DNA of 64,000 bases from the NCBI GenBank assembly GCA_028287785.1, contig JAQBOZ010000002.1, positions 1 through 64,000 on the forward strand, written 5' to 3'. The position numbers and the translations under genes are program-made. The first letter of the stretch is position 1. Each line of letters begins with the position of its first letter. The notes under the pieces are model-generated. The model saw only the letters and a program-made list of their open reading frames with translations. It ran no database searches and was not told the origin of the DNA. The stretch comes from Chlorobiota bacterium (GTDB taxonomy: Bacteria > Bacteroidota > Ignavibacteria > OLB7). This document shows, one piece after another, positions 17,301-25,809 of this stretch.

Positions 17301-17903
17301 CAGCAGATGGGCCAGGGGCAAGGTCAGGGAGAGGGACAGGGTGAGGGAAAGGAAGGGAAGGGGAAGAATGGAAAGCAGGGGAAGGAGGGTGAAGGCGGCG
17401 ACGGAGAAGGCCAGGGACAGGGTGATGGCAAGAACGGCAAGAACCAGCGCGAGCTTCAGCGGCTGACCCAGCAGCAGGGGCAGGTGAAGAAATCGCTCGA
17501 TGATCTGAACAAGGAGATCCGTGAATCGGGAGGAACCAGGAAGAACACCGTTGGCGATCTGGAACGCGCCGCCAAAGAACTGGAGGAGGTGCTGACCGAT
17601 ATGCGGACGCAGCAGGTGACGCCGGAAACCATGCAGCGCCAGGAACGGATTCTGAGCCGACTTCTCGATGCCACGAAATCGAACCGCGAACGGGATTTCG
17701 AGAAGGAACGGGAGTCGAAGAGCGGGGTCGATGTGGTCCGCTCCAGCCCGCCGGACCTGAAGACATCCCCGCAGGAACAGGCCCGCAACCAGCGCGATCA
17801 GTTGCGCTCCCGCGAGCAGGGCTACAGCAAGGATTATGAATACATGATCCGCCGCTATTTTGAATCGATCGGCAGCCGCCCGGCAACCACGTCCGAACAA
17901 TGA
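14301..17903 (+). CDS. DUF4175-family membrane protein with very long Gln/Met/Glu/Lys-rich coiled coil
   Basis: 1200 aa. Hydrophobic helices lie at about residues 28-48, 58-76 and 155-175, as in DUF4175 proteins of Bacteroidetes and Proteobacteria. Beta-rich extracytoplasmic repeats fill about 180-540. From about 545 to 990 the protein is an almost uninterrupted coiled coil dominated by Q, M, E and K. A Gly/Gln/Lys low-complexity tract follows (about 1005-1050, repeats such as GQGQGEGQGEGKEGKGKN), then a final helical domain with RNQRDQLRSREQGYSKDYEY before the end. The function of the family is unknown; an envelope-spanning structural role is an inference. The skewed codon content also opens a 1114-codon frame on the opposite strand, which is not a gene. 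Confidence 0.85.
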   Translation: MNTGSLYSELTGKINRVRRREHGIALQAGIINALAAVIAVWTLAISIEAIGELDAGGRTALYWGAVGLSGVLAALLVAGRAGRYLGLFRGQDDDTIARRVGRRIPSVGDHLINTLQLYRTAHSGALTAGYSPELVEASIAIEGEPLRHHDYAVIIEDDERKRALLFLLGATIIISGLFLAFPGTYNAAFYRLSHYRQEFIKPAPFSLQIAPGDRKLMRGDSAAITVTAAGIPPRTVTLVLKSGDAAAEEIELRSDSSGNFHYLLPNLKGTTTYRAYSGPVKTPEHTLTVMERPEIRLFKAVVTAPAYTGRGVERLPDNVGDVSGIRGTSVAIRITTNIEPAKATIVQLFPRGARLVASADAGVSAPASTSFDTLRIPMSVEGTSASGGFRLARDGEYYISVVSADGIASTSPVHYSMSASTDAPPAIALIEPTGAADINEKMLLPTEVQISDDYGFSRLRVMYRLSASKYAQPMKEFKAHDIPIPHGSPASLDVPYIWDMSGMNMVPEDEVEIYFEVYDNDAVSGPKMARTSTIKVRFPSLDDVLKQADQAQNQAGADLDKMLKQAQETKKQMEEMNRELMKELAQNKQQASWQQQQKLQDIMKQHQEMEKKTEEIARNLRDMAEKLQEAKAISPETLQKYQDLQKLFQELKNPEMMEQMRKMQEAMEKMTPEQMTEAMKNFKFNEEQFRKSIERTMNILKRMQTEQKVDEMVRRAEELAKQQENLNKQAENTNPQDKATQQQLAEHQDQLAKQAEKMNREAKDLEKQMGEQEDMPNKEMQEARESLEQENPQQQMEQASQEMQQGEMQQAQQKGEKAQQSARNFQKKMEGVKKKMQENSQRAVMNKMKKSMQDLLDLSKREEELKKQTDKTQQNSQQFRDQARQQQQMQEEMENIANQMMSLGQKSFAVTPEMGRELGDAMRQMQGATGQLEQRDGQGASKQEGGAMGSMNKAAQMMGNAMAQMQNGQQQGGGMGAGMSMQQRLQQMSAQQQMINQAMGQQMGQGQGQGEGQGEGKEGKGKNGKQGKEGEGGDGEGQGQGDGKNGKNQRELQRLTQQQGQVKKSLDDLNKEIRESGGTRKNTVGDLERAAKELEEVLTDMRTQQVTPETMQRQERILSRLLDATKSNRERDFEKERESKSGVDVVRSSPPDLKTSPQEQARNQRDQLRSREQGYSKDYEYMIRRYFESIGSRPATTSEQ

Positions 17904-18290
17904 GCGATGGGTGTTCCGCGTCGTGATTGTTCGGATGTCCGCTTCGGTCAGACTTCCATCCTCAGGCGCGCATGAATTGTCCGGCAACCGGGCCTGTGCG
18001 CGCTCCCTCGATATCGGCGGGATATCCTCCGGCCACGCCTCTCTTCCGCCGGTTCAGCCTTCTCGAACGGCTCAGCCCGCCTCGAAAAAGTTGGGCTCGT
18101 TGACGCAAAATTGATATCCGATTGATTTCTCTTCTTTGTATTATTGGTTCCGAGGTTCTATCCACTGTCGTGAAGTAATGTCCAGTTCTTCCCGACACCA
18201 TCGTCCAGCGTTACGACTGAGACTACCCCGTTGTGCCTTCGCGGCATTGAGTCCAGACAATTCGTCCATACCCCCAAACGGGAGGCGAGC
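17904..18290. other. Intergenic region, nothing definite
   Basis: 387 bp between the DUF4175 and TPR genes. The stretch 18100-18150 is AT-rich and has a TTGACG hexamer at 18100-18105 without a well-placed -10 box, so a promoter for the TPR gene is possible but not shown. GGAGG at 18281-18285 is the ribosome site of the TPR gene. Confidence 0.35.
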
Positions 18291-19028
18291 ATGAAATTTC
18301 TATTGCTTGCGCTTCTTCTCATCCCCCTGCGTGGCATCGCTCAAGGTTCACCCGACCCTACGATGCAGAATGTGGTGGCTAAAATCCAGGCGCGCAATTA
18401 TGTCGGCGCGGTCGAGGATTGCAATCGGGCCATCGCCGGAGGAAGAGGCCCCAATCTCTACATGTACTACGTGAACCGTGGCATCGCCAAGGCGCATCTG
18501 CGCGATATTCCGGGTGCCAGAAATGACTACGACCGCGCGATTGCTCTGAAGCCGGACGCCGAGGACGCGTTTCTTCAGCGGGCCATGCTCTTCCGGCAGA
18601 TGAACATGAACGACAGCGCGTTTCTCGATTTCTCCCAGGCAATCCACGTCAACCCGCGCAACAGCGCCACATACGAACAGCGTGCCGAGCTTGATTTCGA
18701 CATGCACAAGTATCCCGAGGCGCTGAGCGATTACGATCAGGCGGTGCTCCGCGATCCCCAGAACGTGGTTCTCTACGGAAAGCGGGGAAGGCTGAAGTAT
18801 CTCCTGAAGGATTTCGACGCGGCCATCGAGGATTATACCCGCGCCCTTCAGATTCAGCCGGACGGGGGGGAGTGGTACTTCTTCCGCGGGCTCTGCAAAT
18901 CGCTCAAGACGCCGGCGGAGTTCGTGGCCGACGCATGCTACGATTTCAACAAGGCCAAGGAAATGGGCTATAACCTCGAGCGCACGGGGGTTGACAGCTA
19001 CTGCGATTTCGACCATTACGAGCGCTGA
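18291..19028 (+). CDS. Secreted tetratricopeptide-repeat protein
   Basis: 245 aa with signal peptide MKFLLLALLLIPLRGIAQG and five or so TPR units between residues about 25 and 215; for example YVNRGIAKAHLRDIPGARND and LYGKRGRLKYLLKDFDAAIE each carry the Gly/Ala/Tyr/Pro TPR pattern. TPR units form a superhelical scaffold for protein binding, here in the periplasm. The start at 18291 has GGAGG 5 bp upstream. It converges on ogt with about 100 bp between. Partner unknown. Confidence 0.85.
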   Translation: MKFLLLALLLIPLRGIAQGSPDPTMQNVVAKIQARNYVGAVEDCNRAIAGGRGPNLYMYYVNRGIAKAHLRDIPGARNDYDRAIALKPDAEDAFLQRAMLFRQMNMNDSAFLDFSQAIHVNPRNSATYEQRAELDFDMHKYPEALSDYDQAVLRDPQNVVLYGKRGRLKYLLKDFDAAIEDYTRALQIQPDGGEWYFFRGLCKSLKTPAEFVADACYDFNKAKEMGYNLERTGVDSYCDFDHYER

Positions 19029-19132
19029 CGACTGGGATCTCCTCCGAAGACACCGCCAATCGACCTCCAACTATCACCTTTACGGCCTCCCGACCAGCTA
19101 TCCCCATGCCCGGTATCACCGGCAATCCCCCA

Positions 19133-19663
19133 TCACGCGGAAAAAAGGCTCGTCTGCGCCTCCGGGATCATCCCCACATTCCCCCGCTCCAGCTCCAGAA
19201 GCGCCCTTTTGATATCGAGCCCGAAGGCATATCCGGTCAGCTCCCCGCCGCTGCCGATCACCCGGTGACACGGCACCACGATCGACAGCGGATTCCGCCC
19301 GTTGGCCCCCCCCACCGCCCTCGACGCCGCATTGGTCCGCCCGATCCGCCTGGCAAGCTCGCCATAGGTTATCGTCTCCCCGTACGGAATCCTCCGAAGC
19401 TCCCCCCATACCTCCCTCTGAAATGCCGTCCCGTTCATCACCAGCGGCAGATCGAACTCCCGCCGGTCGCCGCTGAAATACTCGCCAAGCTGCACGGCGA
19501 TATCATCCCGCACCTCGTTCCGCGGTCGCCATGCCGGGTCGGGATGGACGGGATGCGGGGCGTTCTGAAATGCGAGCGAGGTGATTCCCTCCTCGCTCCA
19601 GGCGACGATGATCCCGCCGACCGGGCTTTCGATGATGCCATAGTTGATCTGATTCATCTTCAT
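19133..19663 (-). CDS. ogt: Methylated-DNA--protein-cysteine methyltransferase
   Basis: 176 aa. It removes alkyl groups from O6-alkylguanine by irreversible transfer to its own cysteine. The active site is VVPCHRVIGSGG near residue 132, preceded by the conserved helix-turn-helix IPYGETITYGELARRIGRTN. The N-terminal domain is present. Its ATG overlaps the stop of the Ada-AlkA gene by 4 bp (19660-19663), so both repair proteins come from one transcript and are translationally coupled. Confidence 0.95.
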   Translation of the reverse strand: MKMNQINYGIIESPVGGIIVAWSEEGITSLAFQNAPHPVHPDPAWRPRNEVRDDIAVQLGEYFSGDRREFDLPLVMNGTAFQREVWGELRRIPYGETITYGELARRIGRTNAASRAVGGANGRNPLSIVVPCHRVIGSGGELTGYAFGLDIKRALLELERGNVGMIPEAQTSLFSA

Positions 19664-21126
19664 TCATGCTCCTCTTGTTCGTGATCCGCGCCGTTGCCGG
19701 CCCAGAGATACATTGTGGCATATGCCCGCCACGGGCTCCAGAGTTCCCCCCGCACCAGCAATTCCCGCTCGCTCAGCGCCGTCCCGCCGAAGGCCGCCTC
19801 CCGTCGCAGCACCAGATCGCCGGAGGGGAATGCGTCGGGCTCCCCGAACGCCCGCATGGCGATATAATGCGCGGTCCAGGGACCGATGCCGGGAAGCGCC
19901 AGGAGCTGCGCGATGATATCGTCAAGCTCCGCCCCCTTCCCAAAATCCAGCCTTCCATCGGATACGGCCGCCGCAAGCTCGCGTATCGCCCCTGCCCGCT
20001 TTCCCGGCAGCCCTATCGTCTCGATCGGCGCGGCGCGGAGATCCTCCGGCAATGGAAACAGCATCCCCGGCTCCTCGACGACGGAAGGAATCGGCCTGCC
20101 GAACGCGGAGACGAGGCGGCCGGCAAGGGTCGTGGCTCCCTTCACGCTCACCTGCTGGCCGAGAATCGCCCGGACGGCCAGCTCGAAGCCGGACCATGCG
20201 CCTGGAACGCGAAGCCCGGGATGGGCGCTCAGACGGGGGGCCATCATCGGATCGCGCGCCAGATGGGAGGCGATTGCCTCAGGATCGGCACGAAGATCGA
20301 AGAGACGGCGCACCCCTTCGAGAATCGGATCGACGTTCCGCGCCAGCTCCCACGGAATCGACACGAGCAGATTCGGCTCCCCCGCGACCGGGCTTACATC
20401 GATCACACCGGCAATCTCCCCGGCGGCAACCGTGCGACGGTAATGGCCGGCGGCGACCATCTCAACGCCGGGGATGGCCCGCGCCCCGAGGAAGCGGATC
20501 ATCGCATCCCAGTCGAACGGCGGCCGATAGGCGAGCTTTACGGTCAGCGTGGCGCGATGGACTCCGGGAGCGCACCTCCGGAACTCTCCCGGAGCCCGGC
20601 CGAACGAAGCGCGAAAAGCCGCGTTGAACCGTCGCGTGCTGGCAAAGCCGGCACAGAAGGCAACATCCGCCAGAGGGAGCGGCGTCTGCTCGATAAGCGT
20701 CCGTGCCAGATGGACGCGGCGCGTCACGGCGATGGCGTTCGGGGAGGCACCGAGATGCTCCCGGAACAGGCGCCGCAGGTGGCGCGAGCCAACGCCCATC
20801 CGCGTGGCGAGATCATCCACCCCGCCACGATCGAGCGCTCCCTCCGCGATCAGCCGGAGCGCGCGCGACACGGTGGCGGCTGTGCCGGACCAGGCAGGCG
20901 TTCCGGGAGAGCTTTCGGGATGGCATCGTATGCAGGGTCGGAAGCCCGATTCCTCGGCGGCGGCCGGGCAGGAGAAGAAGCGGACATTCCGCAGCAGCGG
21001 CGTTCTGGCCGGGCAGATCGGGCGACAGTAGATGCCGGTGGTTGTGACGGCGGTGAAGAAACGCCCATCGAATCGCCGGTCACGGGCGATCACGGCGCGA
21101 TAGCAGGCTTCCGGATCGAGTTTCAT
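19660..21126 (-). CDS. alkA: Ada-type sensor fused to AlkA DNA-3-methyladenine glycosylase
   Basis: 488 aa with three parts. Residues 1-75 form the Ada N-terminal zinc domain, with four cysteines C34, C38 (YCRPIC) and C65, C68 (PCIRC); in Ada, the first takes a methyl group from phosphotriesters. Residues about 85-185 are an AraC-type double helix-turn-helix (GFASTRRFNAAFRASFGRAP). The C-terminal part is AlkA: LPGIGPWTAHYIAMRAFGEP is the helix-hairpin-helix, and the Asp in FPSGDL is the catalytic aspartate. It thus probably senses methylation, activates the operon and excises alkylated bases. Such Ada-AlkA fusions are known from Actinobacteria and others. The downstream ogt supplies the transferase function. 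Confidence 0.92.
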   Translation of the reverse strand: MKLDPEACYRAVIARDRRFDGRFFTAVTTTGIYCRPICPARTPLLRNVRFFSCPAAAEESGFRPCIRCHPESSPGTPAWSGTAATVSRALRLIAEGALDRGGVDDLATRMGVGSRHLRRLFREHLGASPNAIAVTRRVHLARTLIEQTPLPLADVAFCAGFASTRRFNAAFRASFGRAPGEFRRCAPGVHRATLTVKLAYRPPFDWDAMIRFLGARAIPGVEMVAAGHYRRTVAAGEIAGVIDVSPVAGEPNLLVSIPWELARNVDPILEGVRRLFDLRADPEAIASHLARDPMMAPRLSAHPGLRVPGAWSGFELAVRAILGQQVSVKGATTLAGRLVSAFGRPIPSVVEEPGMLFPLPEDLRAAPIETIGLPGKRAGAIRELAAAVSDGRLDFGKGAELDDIIAQLLALPGIGPWTAHYIAMRAFGEPDAFPSGDLVLRREAAFGGTALSERELLVRGELWSPWRAYATMYLWAGNGADHEQEEHE

Positions 21127-21447
21127 GATGGCAACTTAAGGAGATCGGGAAGGTCCCGCTGGCCGTTTTCGGACATCAATGCGGGAACCAACCGAATTGC
21201 CCCGTCTCTAACGGCGTTACAGGTGGCGTGTTCTGTGCGGAGGAACATCACTATCATAAAAATTAATACCCTGGGCCTGCGTCTTTGACGCGTATCCGCT
21301 GTAGATTACTTTCTTGTACTGGTAGTTGGATGGGCCTCAGGCCCGTTCGCCGATGCCCTTCCGGGGCATTTCAGTATATGCTCTCAATAGCTGTTCTCTC
21401 GATATAGCTGTTCTCTCTATCTCATCCCCGATAGCAGGAAACGCAAC
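21127..21447. other. Divergent intergenic region with small hairpins
   Basis: 321 bp between the divergent Ada-AlkA and RND adaptor genes. Two short hairpins lie close together: GGGCCT/AGGCCC near 21331-21343 and ATGCCC/GGGGCAT near 21351-21368. The latter resembles the GC-rich hairpins at 25730-25785 and 41911-41970. No clear promoter is seen. Confidence 0.4.
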
Positions 21448-22551
21448 ATGACGACTCGCACGAAACGAATTGTCCTTTGGGGCATCGCGGCGCTTGCACT
21501 GGTTGGGCTTGCAATCCCCAAGATGACCTATCTCAAAGGCAACCAACCATCCGCGGATGCAAAGCAGGCAACCGGCGCGCGTGGCGCCGGCGGCGGAAAA
21601 AGCGCTCCGGTCGCCGTCAACGCTTATGTGGTAGCCCCATCCCGGCTGGCCGACAGGATCTTCGTAACTGGAACGGTTTCAGCCAACGAACAGGTGGATA
21701 TCCAGAGCGAGGTCCCCGGAAAAATCACCAGAATCTTCTTCAAGGAGGGAACGGCCGTCGCGAAAGGGACGCTGCTGGCGAAGATCAACGACGCGGATCT
21801 TCAGGCGCAGCTTGTCCGGGCAAACTACCGGAAGGAGCTGACAGTGCTGAAGGAGGCCCGCCAGCGCCAGCTTCGCGAGAAGGACGCCGTAAGCCAGTCG
21901 GAATACGATGTGGCGCTCAACGATCTGAACACCTCGAGCGCCGATATCGCGCTGATCAAGGCGCAGATTGCAAAGACCGATATCCGCGCTCCATTCTCCG
22001 GCGTGGTCGGCCTCCGGAACGTCAGCGAGGGGAGCTACATCTCCCCGACCACCAAGATCGTCTCGCTCAGCAACACCAACCCGGTGAAGATCGATTTCTC
22101 GGTGCCGGAGAAATACTACAGCGTGGTTCGTCCGGGCAGCACCATCACCTTTACGATTCAGGGGTCCGGCGGAACATATACCGGCCGCGTCTATGCCGTC
22201 GAGCCGAAGATCGACCAGGCAACCCGCACGCTTCTCGTCCGCGCGGTCTGCTCGAACGGCAATGGAAAGATCTTTCCGGGCGCCTTCGCGGAGATCGAGC
22301 TGACGCTGAAGCAGATCGAGAACACGTTGATGGTCCCGACCGAGGCCGTGATCCCGGAAGCTGAAGGGAAGAAGGTCTTCGTCTCGAAGGAGGGAAAGGC
22401 GGAATCGCGCAAGGTGGAGGTCGGCATCAGAACCGATAAGAATGTGCAGGTGCTCAGCGGTCTGGCCCCCGGCGATACCGTGATCACCTCCGGCATCCTC
22501 CAGGTGAAGCCTGGAACGGCTCTGAAGATTTCAACGATCCAGCCACTGTAA
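21448..22551 (+). CDS. RND efflux system periplasmic adaptor (membrane fusion protein)
   Basis: 367 aa with an N-terminal membrane anchor (IVLWGIAALALVGLAIP, residues about 10-26). The lipoyl half-motifs (DIQSEVPGKITRIFFKEGTA and DIRAPFSGVVGLRNVSEGSY) flank a short alpha-hairpin that docks to the TolC-like channel, and a beta-barrel with the C-terminal membrane-proximal domain follows. It bridges the inner-membrane pump and outer-membrane channel. The pump gene begins 12 bp after its stop, so the adaptor, pump and channel genes form one operon. Substrates cannot be inferred. Confidence 0.95.
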   Translation: MTTRTKRIVLWGIAALALVGLAIPKMTYLKGNQPSADAKQATGARGAGGGKSAPVAVNAYVVAPSRLADRIFVTGTVSANEQVDIQSEVPGKITRIFFKEGTAVAKGTLLAKINDADLQAQLVRANYRKELTVLKEARQRQLREKDAVSQSEYDVALNDLNTSSADIALIKAQIAKTDIRAPFSGVVGLRNVSEGSYISPTTKIVSLSNTNPVKIDFSVPEKYYSVVRPGSTITFTIQGSGGTYTGRVYAVEPKIDQATRTLLVRAVCSNGNGKIFPGAFAEIELTLKQIENTLMVPTEAVIPEAEGKKVFVSKEGKAESRKVEVGIRTDKNVQVLSGLAPGDTVITSGILQVKPGTALKISTIQPL

Positions 22552-22563
22552 CCGGAGCGCGTC

Positions 22564-25500
22564 ATGAGCCTATCCACACTCAGCATCCAGCGCCCGGTGC
22601 TGGCGGTCGTCATGTCGATCGTCATCCTCCTCTTCGGCGCCATCGGCTTCGTCTCGCTCGGCGTTCGCGAATACCCGGCGGTCGATCCCCCGATCATCAC
22701 CGTGACCACGAACTACGCCGGCGCCAACGCCGACGTGATCGAATCGCAGATCACCGAGCCGCTGGAGGAATCGATCAACGGCATCGCCGGCATCCGCACG
22801 CTCACCTCGGTCAGCCGCGAGCAGCGGAGCACCGTTACCGTTGAGTTCACCCTCGATGTCGATCTGGAAACCGCCGCCAACGACGTTCGCGACCGCGTTT
22901 CCCGCGCCATCAAGAATATCCCCGCCGATGCCGATCCCCCCGTTGTGGCGAAAGCCGATGCCGACGCCAACCCGATCGTCTTTCTGACGGTGGAGAGCGC
23001 CACGCGCAATCAGCTCGAAGTGAACGATATCGCCACGAACTTCTTCAAGGAGCGGCTGCAGAATATCCCCGGCGTCAGCGAAGTAACGCTGAACGGTGAA
23101 AAGAAATACTCGATGCGGCTCTGGCTGGACCCCGCCAAGCTCGCGGCCTATCAGCTTACCCCCGCCGATATCCGCAACGCCCTCAAGAATGAGAACGTGG
23201 AGCTCCCCTCCGGCAAGATCGAGGGGAACAACACGGAGCTGACCGTGAACACGATCGGGCGGCTGAATGACGCGGAGGACTTCAACAACGCGATCATCAA
23301 GGAGGATAACGGGAGGACGGTCAAGGTGCGCGATATCGGCAACGCGACGCTCGATGCCGAGAACGTCAACAACATCCTGAAGCGGAACGGCGTGCCGATG
23401 ATCGGCGTCGGCATCCTGCCGCAGCCGGGGGCCAACAACGTCGCCATCTCCAAGGAAGTCTACAAGCGGGTGGACCAGATCAAGAAGGATCTGCCGCCGG
23501 ATATCAAGGTCGGGGTGGCGTACGATACCACGATCGGCATCCAGCATTCGATCACCGAGGTGCTCGAGACGATCGCCATCGCGTTCGGGCTGGTGGTGAT
23601 GATCATCTTCCTCTTCCTCCGCGACTGGCGCACCACGCTGATCCCTGTGCTGGCGATTCCCGTCTCGCTGATCGGCACCTTCTTCGTCATGTACCTGGCG
23701 AACTTCTCCATCAACATCCTCACGCTCCTCGGCATCGTGCTGGCGATCGGCCTGGTGGTGGATGACGCCATCGTGGTGCTGGAGAACATCTACACAAAGA
23801 TCGAGGAGGGGATGACGCCGCTCCAGGCGGGGCTCGATGGCTCGAAGGAGATCTTCTTCGCGGTCATCTCCACGACGCTCGCGCTGGTTGCCGTGTTCCT
23901 TCCGGTCGTCTTCCTTCAGGGCCTTACCGGGCGCCTTTTCCGCGAGTTCGGCATCGTGGTGGCCGGCTCGGTGGCGATCTCCGCGTTCGTGGCGCTCACG
24001 CTTACGCCGATGCTCAGCACAAAGCTGATCAAGCAGCGCAGCCATAGCTGGTTCTATCTGAAGACCGAGGTCTTCTTCGAAAAGCTGACGGCGGGCTACA
24101 GAAATTCTCTCACCACATTCATGCGGTGGCGGTGGCTGGCGTTCCCGATCATGCTGGCGGCCGGCGGCATGATCTACTTCTTCGGCTCCAATGTTCAGTC
24201 GGAGCTGGCGCCGCTGGAGGATCGCAGCAGAATGCGTATCAACTCCACGGCGCCGGAGGGTTCCACCTTCGCGTACATGGACCGTTACATGGATGACCTC
24301 TCCAGGCTGGTGCAGAAGTCCGTGCCGGAGAACGACGGGGTGCTGGATATCGTGGGGGCGGGAGGGGGCGTCAACGCCGGCATCATCATCCTCTCGCTGA
24401 AGCAGCCGGAGGATCGCGAGAGCAAACGATCGCAGCAGCAGATCGCCGACGCGCTTTCCAGGGAGATCACATCGCTCACCGGCGCCCGCTCGTTCGTCAC
24501 GCAGGAGCCGACCATCGGCGACCGGCGCGCCGGGCTTCCGGTGCAGTATGTTCTTCAGGCGCCCAATATCGACAAGCTCCGCGAGGCGCTTCCGAAGTTC
24601 ATCGAGGCGGCCCAGAAGGACCCGGCATTCGGCGCTGTCGACTTCAATCTGAAGTTCAACAAGCCGGAGATGGAGGTGCGGATCGACCGCGAGAAGGCGA
24701 AGGTGATGGGGGTATCGGTGCTCGATATCGCGCAGACGCTCCAGCTTGCGTTCAGCGAGCAGCGGCTTGGCTACTTCATCAAGAACGGCAAGCAGTATCA
24801 GGTGCTCGGGGAATTCATCAGGGAGGACCGGAATGACCCGAAGGATCTTCTCTCCGCATCGGTGCGGACCAAGAGCGGAACGCTGGTGCAGCTGGACAAC
24901 CTGGTGACGCTCTCCGACCAGAGCAATCCCCCGCAGCTCTACCGGTTCAACCGCTACGTCTCCGCCACGGTTTCGGCGAGCCTTTCTCCCGGAAGGACGC
25001 TTGGCGACGGCATCAAGGCGATGGACGCGATAGCGGCGAAGACGCTCGATCCTTCGTTCACGACCGCGCTCTCCGGCTCATCGCGTGATTACGCGGAAAG
25101 CTCATCGAGCCTGCTGTTCGCCTTCCTCTTCGCGCTGACGCTGATCTATCTGGTGCTGGCGGCGCAGTTCGAGAGCTTCCGCGACCCGATCATCATCCTG
25201 CTGACCGTGCCGCTGGCGCTGGCCGGCGCGCTCCTCTCGCTCTGGTACTTCAACCAGACGCTGAACATCTTCAGCCAGATCGGCATCATCATGCTGATCG
25301 GCCTGGTCACCAAGAACGGCATCCTGATCGTGGAGTTCGCGAATCATCGAAAGGAGGAGGGGCTCCCGATAGGCCAGGCAATTGTCGAGGCGAGCGTTTC
25401 CCGCTTCCGGCCGATCCTGATGACCAGCCTTGCCACGATGCTCGGAACGCTGCCGATCGCGCTGGCGCTCGGCTCCGGGGCACAGAGCCGTGTCTCGATG

Positions 25501-25683
25501 GGAATCGCCGTGATCGGCGGACTCCTCTTCTCGGGCGGGCTGACCCTCTACGTGATCCCGGCGATCTACTCCTACTTCTCCAAGGAACTGAAGCACGACA
25601 ACGCTCATGACATCGGCCCCGCGCCGGCCCTCAACGGCGAAGCGCATGCGCCGGCGGTGCATGGAGTAAAGGAAGCTGTTTAG
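22564..25683 (+). CDS. RND family efflux pump, inner membrane permease
   Basis: 1039 aa, standard for AcrB/MexB-type HAE-1 pumps, with twelve membrane helices and two large periplasmic loops. The proton-relay aspartate pair is in AIGLVVDDAIVVLENI (near residues 400-401), and the partner lysine region is LVTKNGILIVEFANHRKEEG (near 925). It exports drugs or other amphipathic compounds using the proton gradient, as a trimer. It is the middle gene of the efflux operon. The protein is intact, with no missing key residue seen. Confidence 0.96.
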   Translation: MSLSTLSIQRPVLAVVMSIVILLFGAIGFVSLGVREYPAVDPPIITVTTNYAGANADVIESQITEPLEESINGIAGIRTLTSVSREQRSTVTVEFTLDVDLETAANDVRDRVSRAIKNIPADADPPVVAKADADANPIVFLTVESATRNQLEVNDIATNFFKERLQNIPGVSEVTLNGEKKYSMRLWLDPAKLAAYQLTPADIRNALKNENVELPSGKIEGNNTELTVNTIGRLNDAEDFNNAIIKEDNGRTVKVRDIGNATLDAENVNNILKRNGVPMIGVGILPQPGANNVAISKEVYKRVDQIKKDLPPDIKVGVAYDTTIGIQHSITEVLETIAIAFGLVVMIIFLFLRDWRTTLIPVLAIPVSLIGTFFVMYLANFSINILTLLGIVLAIGLVVDDAIVVLENIYTKIEEGMTPLQAGLDGSKEIFFAVISTTLALVAVFLPVVFLQGLTGRLFREFGIVVAGSVAISAFVALTLTPMLSTKLIKQRSHSWFYLKTEVFFEKLTAGYRNSLTTFMRWRWLAFPIMLAAGGMIYFFGSNVQSELAPLEDRSRMRINSTAPEGSTFAYMDRYMDDLSRLVQKSVPENDGVLDIVGAGGGVNAGIIILSLKQPEDRESKRSQQQIADALSREITSLTGARSFVTQEPTIGDRRAGLPVQYVLQAPNIDKLREALPKFIEAAQKDPAFGAVDFNLKFNKPEMEVRIDREKAKVMGVSVLDIAQTLQLAFSEQRLGYFIKNGKQYQVLGEFIREDRNDPKDLLSASVRTKSGTLVQLDNLVTLSDQSNPPQLYRFNRYVSATVSASLSPGRTLGDGIKAMDAIAAKTLDPSFTTALSGSSRDYAESSSSLLFAFLFALTLIYLVLAAQFESFRDPIIILLTVPLALAGALLSLWYFNQTLNIFSQIGIIMLIGLVTKNGILIVEFANHRKEEGLPIGQAIVEASVSRFRPILMTSLATMLGTLPIALALGSGAQSRVSMGIAVIGGLLFSGGLTLYVIPAIYSYFSKELKHDNAHDIGPAPALNGEAHAPAVHGVKEAV

Positions 25684-25729
25684 CAGGCTATTGAACAACG
25701 TCATCCGCTGCGTTGGCGGAAAAATCCTC

Positions 25730-25785
25730 TCAATCCCCGGAGGGGCGTAATCCCTGGTGCGCGGGGCAGCGCCCCACGCGCGGAT
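25730..25785 (+). repeat. Double-hairpin element, copy 1
   Basis: Two GC-rich hairpins in tandem: CCCC-gga-GGGG at about 25735-25745 and GCGCGGGGC-agc-GCCCC-a-CGCGC at about 25759-25780. The reverse complement of 41911-41970 aligns with it over roughly 56 bases. It sits between the pump gene and the channel gene, where it could lower downstream expression or protect the upstream mRNA. Confidence 0.6.
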
Positions 25786-25809
25786 ATTCAATTCGATATT
25801 ATTTCAATC

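Noticed and set aside
14643-17987. 1114-codon leftward open frame opposite the DUF4175 gene
   Set aside because: It is a mirror of the Q/K/E/M-rich codons, giving an implausible Leu/His-rich chain; the rightward protein has clear membrane helices and coiled coil.
22570-24045. 491-codon leftward frame inside the RND pump
   Set aside because: It has Asp/Arg/His-rich shadow composition; the pump is unambiguous.
25684-25809. Gap in the efflux operon as a possible CRISPR-like array
   Set aside because: Only single copies of two dispersed elements are present; there is no repeat-spacer pattern and no cas gene in the window.
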